Positions 53,274 through 64,000 of a stretch of 64,000 nt of DNA are shown piece by piece. Each line of letters begins with the position of its first letter. Positions within the stretch are counted from its first letter, which is position 1. The position numbers were made by a program, and so were the translations under genes. The notes beneath the pieces were generated by a model. The model saw only the letters and a list, made by a program, of their open reading frames with translations. It was not told the DNA's origin and did no database searches. The stretch is taken from assembly GCA_038380795.1 (NCBI GenBank), contig CM076279.1, positions 5,223,001 through 5,287,000 on the forward strand. Reading direction: 5' to 3'. The stretch comes from Pyrocephalus nanus. Lineage: Eukaryota > Chordata > Aves > Passeriformes > Tyrannidae.

Positions 53274-54685
53274 GGTTTTATTAAAAAATAAGAACAGAAG
53301 CAAGCGAGGAATTCGTACACATTCACAATTTAAAGTTATCTTAACAGTTCAGAAATACCAGTGCAAGGGTTGTGTGGGAAAAGGCACCAATTTAGCACAT
53401 TCTTGTTTTATTGCAAAGGTTGTGGGATGCAGTGACTAAAGGAAGAGATTGCAGGAAAAGTAAAAGATAGTCACAAAGGATTTTAAGGGTTATCTAGAGA
53501 ATAGAATTTTATCACTGTCTCTGCCAGAATTTGTGTTGCTTGGCAACACACTTTAATCAAACTTTTCAAGGGTGGTCACTAATTGTGTGTTCCTTGTTTC
53601 CTCTGAGGCCTGATTTGCAGAAGTCCTGAACAGTTACAGCTAAAACAGGTCAATGGGAGAAATATTTTATATGTATCAAATGATCTGCAAGTCTAAATAC
53701 TCTAAAAAAAATACTGGGGCTATCAACTGGCTAAAAAATGTAGAGAATATCTTTTTCTGACTTTGGCATTCACTTGCACGTTTGTAGAAAAGGGACACAA
53801 CCTCTTCAGGAATGCTCAGAAATCGAACATTTTGAGAGTTTGAATCATGCAAAAATCCATGCTACTTCTACCTCGAAGTGCCAGGAGGTCTGGCTGACAT
53901 GGCTTTTCATGGCACTGCTTGGTTGGCTTCAACTAATGAGCCTTTGAGCCCCTTCTCTGTAGCTCAGTCCTGAGGGCTTGGGTGGGGAAAAAAACCCTAC
54001 TCAAACAGCATAAAGCATAAAGCAAACCCTGTTCCCTCCTTTTACCCAGTTTTTCTACTTCCAAGTGCCAGTCACCTGAAGTTCTGCCAGCTTATCTGAC
54101 CCAAGAACCATTAGCTTCTTACTTCATTATCAGGTGCTGATCGGGGTTCAGATCATGCTCTGTTGAAGTCATTGTGGATTTGACCAGACTGAGTGGAGGA
54201 GAAAGAAAATCAGACCCTTAACAAGACAGCTTTTGCTATCCTGCACAGCCAGAGATATCACAGCTTTGTCCTGGCAGCAAGTCCTCTTGTTCACTGTGGC
54301 TTAGAATGAAGTTTGGAGACCTTTTCCAGTCCTAAAACCCAGATAGGTCTTTTTTGAGGGGAAACAGAAAACACTGAAATTCATCTTAGTTTTATCATGT
54401 TTCTGTAGGATAACAGAAATGTGACTGTGGGCCATATGTAATGAGGTGGCTGCCTTCATCCAGCCCCTAAAGTGCTGCTTAATCTGTATATTGAGGATCA
54501 TAGACCATCTAGCTCTTCTAAAGCATGGAGGAGTATTAAGGAATTTCTATATTAGCCTTTTATAAAAGGATACCAGCATGTGTAGGAGGTAAGTAAAACG
54601 TCATCTTTTAATCCATTAGGAGTGCCTGTGTGTGGTTCTTAATTCAAAGCCTAAAGAAATTTAAGCTATTAAAACAGTAGTTTCT

Positions 54686-54790
54686 ATTTCTATAGGACCT
54701 TTTACCCCAATATCTCGAAATGTTTTCCATTCCTTGTTATAGAGAAATAAAGAGATGCTGCTGCTCAGTGTGTACAAACCTCTTTGGGGA
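54686..54790 (+). mobile_element. Possible L3-like LINE relic
   Basis: TATAGGACCTTTTACCCCAA, then TATCTCGAAATGTTTTCCAT, resembles the L3 tail motif (TATAGCACCTTTCATC..., GGATCTCAAAGCACTTTACA). The match is imperfect and there is no clear downstream block. Confidence 0.35.
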
Positions 54791-57700
54791 GGTCAGAGAT
54801 GGTTGACTCATAGTTCACTGCCAAATCAGAATAGCCGAGTTTTGCACTGCATTTCACAGAGATAATTGCCCAGACAAACTTCAAGGTAATGAAAAAAACT
54901 GCCTTGAGGGTCCTGAGGCTTCCAGGTCCAAATCTTGTATTATTCTTAGAGTAGATTTATGTGAGGCAGGGCAGCTTACAGCTGGTTGATACTTGAAGTT
55001 GAAATAGGGTAAATAATGACAGTTTTTATTATGTTAGTTAAACCCAGTGCAAATGTCTGTGTTAACATTTCAAGTGGATTCTGACCTCATTTATGTTGAT
55101 TTATGGTTGAAATTGTATTTACAAGTTGTGACACTAACCCAGCTAATACTGTACTAATTTCTATTGACTGACTTCACATGAATTGATGGAGCCTCTGGGT
55201 CTGCAGGCAAGACCTTGACTTCGTTGGGAAGCAGAGCCATGGAGAAGGATGATAAATAATACAAAATGCCTGTTTAGGATGATAATTATGCTAAGGAAAT
55301 AGGCCATTGCATGTCCCTAATGTCACATACTACTGTCAACCACATTTCACCACACCACCCGTGCACATGAAGCCACACTAAATTCAAGAATGTGGGTGAA
55401 TGCAAATGGAAGGAAAGTGGTGCTATTATTCAAATAGTAATTTGAAGTTTAGGGTTAACTTAGTTTCCTTAAGTTAGCTTGTCTTTAGCATTTCTATGTC
55501 TCTTTCTGATACATGTTCAAGGAAGAGGAGAAAGATTGTCAGTTGAGATGGGAGGTGACAGGATTTCAGAATTGTTGTGCTTTTTGAGACAGTTAAAATT
55601 TGCTGAGCTTCTGGATCACCTTGACATTTACTCAAATTACAGCACTGTTATCTGTGGGTTCCTGCTGTGTTTAATAGCAACAGAAGGGGTAATGCCTAAC
55701 ATTTTAATGTGTGCTTAGCCTCTGATCTGTGACAGGTCTATAATTGTGTGCTGAGCATTCTTTGAAGATGTCTGATGAAAAGTGATTAGTGATCACTTTT
55801 AGATTATCGACTTAATTTCCAAAATGGAATGTCTGGTCTTTTGGGGTTTTGTTTGTTTTAATACTCAGTAATGGAGCTTGGTGGTCCACAAAACGTTTTG
55901 TTTCTTTGTTTGTTTTCAGAATAGCTATCAAAAAAATTAAAGGGAAGAATATGTTGACATCCCTATATCCTTATGTGGTAGAGTTTGCTAAATGCCATTC
56001 ATCCCAAAGTGTCATTTTACTCATGCCAAATTCACCAAAAAGTTCTGCAATTGGATAAATTAAATTCCCCCAAAAGGAGAAAAAGTGTTCTTTTACTATG
56101 AGCTATTTCTGGAATAGGGGAGAGGAAGGGTGTAGATCTCTCTTCCACTCAAATCCAATCCACTGTTATCCCTACAAAGAGTATTAGAATAAATATTGCC
56201 CTATAACTGCTGGGATAAACAGTGAGAGTTATTGGATTGCCATTGAAGAAAAGCATATTTTAACAAAGCATAAACCCAGAATTTATTACTTTTGCATAGT
56301 CTTCTGGTTCTCTGGGAGTAACCAAACCTTACTTACTTCCTTAATACCCTAGGTGGTTTTGTTTACTGTCCTGACATCTCCCACACACTCAGGCTGCTTT
56401 GTAATGGCAGAAAATAATAAGAAGAAATGGTGAATGTTTGTAAAGTAAATATTGTCACCACTGGGTGAACATGCTGCTGAAATAGCCCCACATTTTACCA
56501 GCTGAGCTGTGCAGCAGCAGTACAAGCCCAGTGCTACAATCCTCACTCATATCTTCTTCAACACAACTCAGGGTTGCAGTTTGGAAAAGCTCAATTAAAG
56601 GAATCCTTACTTAGAAAGAGAAACTGTGATACAGATGGGTCACAAAATCCCTTGTGTTTGTTCTGGAGCGATAGTCAGTGAGTATTTGAAGTCATCAGGA
56701 GAATTCCTATCAGTTTGAATGTTTCAGAATGCTCCTGGTGTAAGCTGCCATGAGAGCACCATTTATCAAAATGTCTTGTTCTGCAGAGTGCTGTGTCAGT
56801 CTTGTTAAATCTTATTAATCATCACTTGTACAAGAAAACTCTTTGAGTTACATGGACTGCTGGCATTAGTGAGAGTTACAGACTCCAGCTCCTTATTCTG
56901 TACCAATAAGAAGACCATAAACAATTTGAGAACCATGAGGTGAAGTGGTGAACGCACAGACAGGATTTGGCCAGAGGTCTGAAGGTCAGCAGAAGTCTGA
57001 AGCAGGTTAAACTGCTTGTCCTCCAGCTAAATAATGGGGTCTCCCAAGCGACCTGGATTTTCTGCTGTTCCCAGCACATGACCCCTACAACGTTTTGGGG
57101 CTGCAAAAATGACAGAAGAAAAAAAATAAAATAAATAAGAGCAGTCTTATCAACATATTGCTGCACAAAGTTGTGTTGGGGAAGAAACAAACAGATGCCA
57201 CGTACACAGTACCATAAGGGTTTAAGAAAACATGAATCCTTTTAGGTATGTGGCTGGATCAACTCCAAGCATGTGTGGAAGGGTGGGGATCAGTCTGACT
57301 AGTGCAAAGTAAGTTGGCATCTTCTGGTACTGAGCTTAATTTCCTGTGCAGCTGAGTGAAAACCTGGCATTGTCACATGCCATTTGCAGTGAAACTGGGC
57401 TGGTATGAGGTTGAAAAGTGGATAAAGGGCCCCAGTGTAAGATCCTTTCCATGCATCCACTTTTGTCATCCAGTTTTTACCCTAAGCATCTGTCTAACGG
57501 GGCTCAGAATCAAGTTTACAGAGTCAGCAGTATTGTTCCTTGCATAATTGTATGGTCACCCAGGCAGAGATAGTGGGCTGTGCTTTCTGTGCATTATTCA
57601 TCAGCCCTCACTGGGTTTCCCTCATGGTTACTGTAGAGTTTCATGAACAGGCATTAATGCCAAAGGGAGAACTAAAAGGAATTCAGTCAGTTTCTCATGA

Positions 57701-60700
57701 CAATTTTAATGTCTGTGAGACTGATGTTAAACTTACTTAATTTGTTTTGGCATAAGTAATTGTTTGCTTTAGATTAATTCCAGTATTCCAAATATTTTTT
57801 TTTTTAAACTGCTGGTCCCCTCACTACTTTGCCTGGCATTCAGGAGGTTATTTCAAGTAGACTTAAGATTTTATAGGCTGGCTGAGATTCTGTGCATAAA
57901 ATTCAGTATATTCCATTTGGAAGATCAAAGAACTGGAAGTAACTTACTTCCTACAGAGTCAGACTTCTCCCATCAGTGTCATCACTGACTTCTGCTTGTC
58001 TTTCCCCCCCCTTTCCTTCTCTACTTGTGCTTTCCAGCATCCAGATACCAAGCAGATCTGATATCTGATGCTGCAGCTGTGGAGCCACGTTAGCCTGGTA
58101 TTGAGACCCAGAGCAGTCTGGATCTGCTTGGAGATAGGTACACATGTAGATATATTATATACAGGGAGAGAGATAATGTCACATCTGACTGCAGGCAAAT
58201 CATGGTAAAGAAAGTGGCCAGTCAGTTGTCAGCAGAATGTGGTTGATACTCCCCTTTCAGCACTGCAGATGTTCTAGGAGGGCAGTCTGGTTGGCCAGGC
58301 CTTTTTCATCTGTGCCTGCAAGCCTCTCTGCATACCTAAATCCAAGGCTTGAGTGGGACAGGCTGAAATACAGGGAAGGAGGGAGGTACAGGAGGTGCTG
58401 TGTTTCTGAAATAGATCTATGGATCTGCATATCCCACTGTTCTGTGTTCCCATCTCCAGTGCTCAGCACATGTGGAAGAACTCAGTAGGCATTTGTTTGT
58501 GGATGATCAGGTGTCTGTGTCTCCAGGGTGTGTGGTTTGTTCTTCAGGCAGCTGCACAGCAATGGATTTGCCAGAGTTCTCCTGCATCATTCATTGAAGC
58601 ATTCTCTGATCAAAACTGAATCCAGTAAGAATCTTCACTGGAGGAAACAAAGCTGCTCTGAACTGGCCTGAATTCAAGGACATTTCCCTCTCTTTCTGAT
58701 ATTTGGAAAGCTGGTGTGCTGGGCCTCTGGGAGCTGCTGCTGTTGGAGTACATTGCTTTGTACTATTGCATTGTGGGGGTGTTTTTGAAGTTGAAAATCT
58801 ATTCATACCAATAGATGGACAACTGTTTTGGTGTTTCCATAATTTAAATGGTGGAGGCAATGAGTATTTTTGATGGACTGCTGTAAGAAACCTGGGTAAC
58901 AGATGCAATGCTCTCTGAATTTCAGAGGACACGGGAAACTACAAGGTGTCTCTGCTTTAGATATGGCAGGTTAATAAGAAAGGGAACACATGTATTTGAA
59001 TTTCTGACTTCTATTTCCAGTCCTGAGTTAGTTTTGCCCTCACTAAAAAATAATTCTTTCCTGTTGCTACTGGCAAGAGTAAAAGACTGTCTGAAACTTC
59101 AGTGGATTTTGACTTGGAAGAAACAAGGACCACATAGATGAGAAGAAGGAAAGCCAGGAAAGCCCTGATGAAATCTTTGCAGTGACATATTTCTTCTTAC
59201 ACTTTCCTTGACGTAGATATATTTTTTAAATTACTACCTTTGGTGGCTTTTTTTTTAATTTTTCCTTCATCTCTATCCAAAGTCTCGTCTCTCAAAGGAC
59301 AGGAAGAGCAAGCTATAAATAACATATACCTAAATGAAGGTGTTTTGTTCTTTTTCTACCTGGGATTTCTGCATCAATAATTTAGAAAGTGATTAAAATT
59401 CTTTGCAAAATGAAGCAGGTATGTGCATCACAGCCAGCGTGAAATACCTTCCATCTTAACTTCAAAACTAAACAAGAGAGAGAAAAGAAGCACATCCACA
59501 TCACTGCTTTTGACTCATGGCTAAAGAGGCTGAGAAGGATTAATTGGGGACATGTTTGCAAGGACCAAGAAATGTAGTTGGGTTCAGAAGGATTAACTGC
59601 ACTCTACAATCGCCCAAGGTGGACAGAGCTGCGTTATTTCTAGTCAAGAATATTGTTGGTTGGGATTGGAATAATAGAATAACTGCATCAGAGTGCCAAA
59701 GTAGCACTGCTGTCTCAGGAATCAGTCCAGAGAGGGGGAAGGGAATAATTTCTTCCAGGATCAGTGGATAAACACAACTATGGACAGATGGATGATAGAA
59801 ATAATCTCTGAAGGATACTCCCCAGAAATGCAGGGAGGCAAAAATGGTGGGGGGAGAGGTATGGAGAGAGATTTGTCTCCTGGAAAGGCTGGGAATATGA
59901 AAAAGTAAAAATAAATTTAAAAGTTCTTTTCATCTGACAAGTGAGATAAACAAGCAACGCCTCCAAACTGGTATCATATTTAGGAATATCTATTGAACAT
60001 AGTCTAAAATAAAGCACCAAAAGCTGTATGTTCAGGTATTTGCTGTGGCTGCCATCACTGTAGTAGCTAAGCAGTAATTAATGAATCGGGCTGTTGATTT
60101 AATACAACATGGCTGGCAACTGAGATGAACAAAACATGCTCTTTTCCTATCAGTCTTGTCTTATCCTGGCAGCTGTTCTAACTAGAATGACCTTTTCCTC
60201 TTGCTGCTCCTCAGTTCCTTCACTGCAGTTCAATTTTTCCATAATGATTTCCCACCTCTAATTTTAGAGGACCAAAAACAAGCTGTTCTTCCCTTTTCCC
60301 AGGTTTGGATAAGCTTTCATCCTAACACTGATGGTTACATGGAATAAACAGGTAGTAGTGAAATGTGTACTCCAATTTATTCACAGGCATTGCTCCTCTT
60401 CGGGTTGCAGGGTGGCAGGTTGGTTGAGGAGTTGATAAGACTCCTTAGTTTTCTTTACTCTCCTAAACTGCCTCTTGTGTTGTAAATTAAATTCATGCAA
60501 AGTAGGTTAAGGCTGGTAATACATACACAGTGTTCAAGTTTGTTTTGTGGCCAGTTTATTACGAGTGGGATTCTGAGCTTGCACTTGATTTTAGTAAGTG
60601 ATTTTGGGTTCATTAGTGATGTAGTGGGAAAGTATAACAGCATTTAAAACCTGAGATAGCTTTGTATGATGCAGGGCCAGAGTCTCTGCTTGCTTTTTGG

Positions 60701-63700
60701 GGACTCTAAGAATCATTTCTTTTTGGGAGATGCTCTAACTTCCCCCAATTATCTCAGAAGCAAATATCTTTGATTAGTCCTTTTTTCTTGCCTCCAGCAA
60801 CATACACTTATTTTTCACAGTTTTTCCAGGAATGTGAGTGAAGGAAATGTTTACAAACCCCCTGTATTGTTAACATGGACCTTGGAAATATTTTATAGCC
60901 CATGGCATCTTGTTCTTTGGTAGAACACAGAAACAAAGCTGGTGATGCTAACCCTTTTTGGCAGCTTAAAAGGAATTTAAGTTCATTGCTATTCAAGATT
61001 CTTCTATACTTGCCATGTACAGTAATGGCAATAAGCATAAACTGGGCCTTCTTGAAAATCTGCATGATGTACTGACGTTATTTTGAGCAAGTCAAGATCT
61101 CTTTAGTCTGAAACAATAATTCATGTTGAAAAACACATCATTTGTTAACACAAATCTTGTTAACACCACTGAAAGTACTGTTTCTTACTGGAAGAAAGGC
61201 TGTCACTTACCAATTCAGAAAAATTAGCTACAAAGCTGGCTTTTTTTCCCCTGTTCTGTTAAGAAATGTCTGGTAAGTGAGAACCAACTCTTGCTAGAAA
61301 TAACTGCAGTGGTGATGGTGAAGAGCAATTGCAATACAGTCACGTTATGATGGTTCAATTTTCTGTCATGATGCCACTGCCTGAAATGGATCCATACCTT
61401 GGCTTATCCTCTGACACTGGATTTCTTCTTCATGTTATTATATGGGCAGAAAAACACTTTTTTGACTTTGTGATCTCAGAAAGCGCCAGGACATAAAGTT
61501 TAAGTGCTGAGGATTTAGGTGGCCCAGTGAGCTGTGAGATGATCTGGATTAGTGCCCTGACTGCCAACCCCAGGGTGCCTGGAAATCTAGGACTCTGAAT
61601 CCGATTCAGTATGATCAGAATAATTTTGCCTCCCCTTTGCCATCAGCTTTTGAAGGATGGTGTTGTTTGTCAGGGTTGCTTTTGTTTCTGTGTAGCTGTG
61701 TCAGCTGAGAGAGAAGGACCCTTCCTGTGCATCATTTTGTGTTGACTGGAGTTGGAGTCATGTACATACAAGACCTCCAGACTGCCCCTCCTAGTTCTGC
61801 TGAGTTCTCAAGGGCACCTTTTCCTCTTTTTCAGTTATGTCCCTTTGTCAAGACTGTGGAAAATGCTCATGATGATCTTGCTTAAGCATTTTGAATTCTC
61901 TGCATAGGATGTAGCTCTGAAATGTTTCCATGTCACATTCTGGACTGAAAGTTTTCATGTGCTGTAGAATTCCATGGAATTTGGGGTTGCTGTGTATTTT
62001 ATAGGATCAAGCACCTAATATTGAAATATTGATGCCACGCCGTTATTCCGGTAGTTAATTGGAAGACCTTGATTTCTACCCCTTGAGTTTGCCTAAGCTG
62101 AATGTTTAAATTCTGAACATGGCTCTCTCATGGGAGGACTGATGAAGAAATAATTTCTCTTTCCTGAAGCCAGAGATCTGAGAAAAGAAAAAAAATGTTC
62201 TTGTGGCAGCTAACAGGGCAGTCCTAAACTGTTTGTGCTACTTCTGATTGGTAACTTTGTGTTTAGAGAGTACAGAGAGCAACTGGGGTCAGAAACCTGA
62301 TGAGAAGTCAGTATCACATGTGCTCCTCAGGAAGGAACTTCGTGGTTTCCTTTTAGAGGAAACCCTATTAATTTAGCATTAATAATGTATTGAACTTTTA
62401 AGGCTCCAGGATATTGAGGCCATTTCTTTGAATTTGCTGAGTGTCCCCAAACCACATTGATGGGAGTGGAGGGCACGCAGTGTGATGGAAGGAGATGTTC
62501 TGAAGTTAATATCACAGGATATCTTGATGCTTCTTACTGCATTATTTTATAAAGCTCCTCAGACTTTAGATCTAGGCATAATTAAACAACTCATCGGAGA
62601 GAGCAGGCTGCTGTGTGGGCTGATGCTCCCATCAGAGACTCTGGGAAACACCAAATTGTATTAATGTGGTTTAGGGCCCCTGAAACCCTAAACATGCCAC
62701 CAGTGATTGAGATGAAAGGTGCTTGAGTCTCTGGTGTCAGAATTTCCCACCCTGCTTGCAATCAGTGCTATGTTCTAATTGCTGCAATACAGCTGTATTT
62801 TCCCCTTGCATTAATTTAATTGCTTTGATTTTATACAGTACTTTAGCTTTGATGGAATTTTGACTCTTGTGCCGTGGAAGGAAGAGAACAATACCTCATT
62901 CAAAACTAATGTGAACCCCACAGAAATTACCAAAAAAAAATGTTATTTTAAAAACTGAAGCAAATAACATTCAGTATAACACTGGCCTAGCATTCCAGCC
63001 AAGCTAGCCTAAAAGTACTTGGAGAGGGCAAACTACCATTTACATTATGTGATCTAACTCTTGTACATGTGTGTTAGTCACATCAAGGGGCAGCAGCTTT
63101 ATAGGGACATTTGGTGTTCTACAAATTGAGTTAGGAACAGTTTTGTGTCCAGTTGTGTGCAGTGATTATAAAGTAATTCACCCTGCAGTGTGACCCATCA
63201 GGTACATTGGTGTATTTATGTGCTCGGGGAAGGAGGAGTCAAAATGGTTTCAACTTTTTCTGACTAAGCTTTAGATACAGCCTTTGCTTTTATTCATTTA
63301 TATTAGAACTCATATAACAGTCACATGATTGGACATGTAATATTCATGGAAAAAGTGCTTGTTACAAGTTGGCACCCACCACTCAAACCCATATTGACAC
63401 AACTCCCTTTAAACAGCCTGATAGAGCTTGTTCATCTTGTGTTCTTCATCAGCGTTATTGGGAATGATTCCTGCTTACACATGAGCTTATCTGAATGGTT
63501 TGGATAATATTCAGAGGTCAGAAGGCAAGGAAGTTGGTAAATAATTATATTTCTACCCTCCTCAAAAGCCAGCTACTCAGGGTCAGTAGCTGCAGCAGTT
63601 GGCTGTGTTGTAGTGTTGCCTCATGTTGTCGCTACTCCCTGTCCATATGAGCCTGCTTGTATGAAATCTCACCCTTTGGCCAAGGCTTGTAATTGGAATC

Positions 63701-64000
63701 TTATCAGAAAACAAAATCACAGTAAATAGAAAATGCACAGAATAGTCAAGTCTCTGTGCCACAGCAGAGTTCCCGTGGTAGTGCCTTACTTTTGCCCTCA
63801 GATGTGATAAAATCAGGTCACATCCATTTTCCCTGTGTTGAATATTGCTTGGAATTCACAGCAGCAGTGAGAGCTTTTGCACATGGGAATGGGGGGAGAA
63901 GGATTTATGGAATTGGAAAGTATTAACTTAACGAAAGAGCATTTGCATGTTTTTTGAGCAAAACGTTATCCAAAAAAAAAAAAAGAGGAAAAAATCTGGC

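Overview
This is vertebrate nuclear DNA and almost certainly from a bird. It is about 60% A+T, and nearly all open frames are short and scattered over all six frames. There are no operons or other prokaryotic signals. The few recognisable interspersed repeats are CR1 LINE 3' ends plus very old amniote relics (MIR/L3-like). The low repeat density, absence of active SINEs and presence of CR1 fit an avian genome; I cannot name the species.

The only gene I can identify is CA10 (carbonic anhydrase-related protein 10) on the + strand. Its first coding exon ends at 34597. It starts with an ATG at 34537 in a strong context and encodes [12 protein letters not shown]...IVCIS, the known CA10 N-terminus, followed by a GT donor in phase 1. 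The exon lies at the 3' edge of a CpG island (about 32690-34420) that must hold the promoter. A perfect GTAAGT donor at 33447 and a good acceptor at 34106-34107 suggest a non-coding first exon and a 661-bp intron inside the 5' UTR. The predicted leader carries several upstream ORFs, one of which overlaps the CA10 start.

Layout: 1-32690 is gene-free upstream DNA with CR1 remnants (1890-1985, 6077-6165), MIR/L3-like relics (13985-14100, 26175-26250, 29284-29358), old repeat fragments, homopolymer runs and AT-rich stretches that look like candidate conserved non-coding elements. 32690-34600 is the CpG-island promoter, leader and start exon of CA10. It contains a striking poly-A/poly-T inverted repeat and a 38-nt T run. 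34598-64000 reads as CA10 intron sequence. I did not find the next coding exon (the one that should encode the HEGWWAYKE region), so it probably lies beyond the window. The intron holds a 50-bp minisatellite (about 42117-42275), one CR1 3' end (47780-47868), an old repeat relic and simple repeats.

I see no novel multi-gene system. The most interesting points are the dense uORF arrangement in the CA10 leader, the homopolymer inverted repeat inside the promoter island, and several AT-rich blocks worth testing as regulatory elements of this brain-expressed gene.
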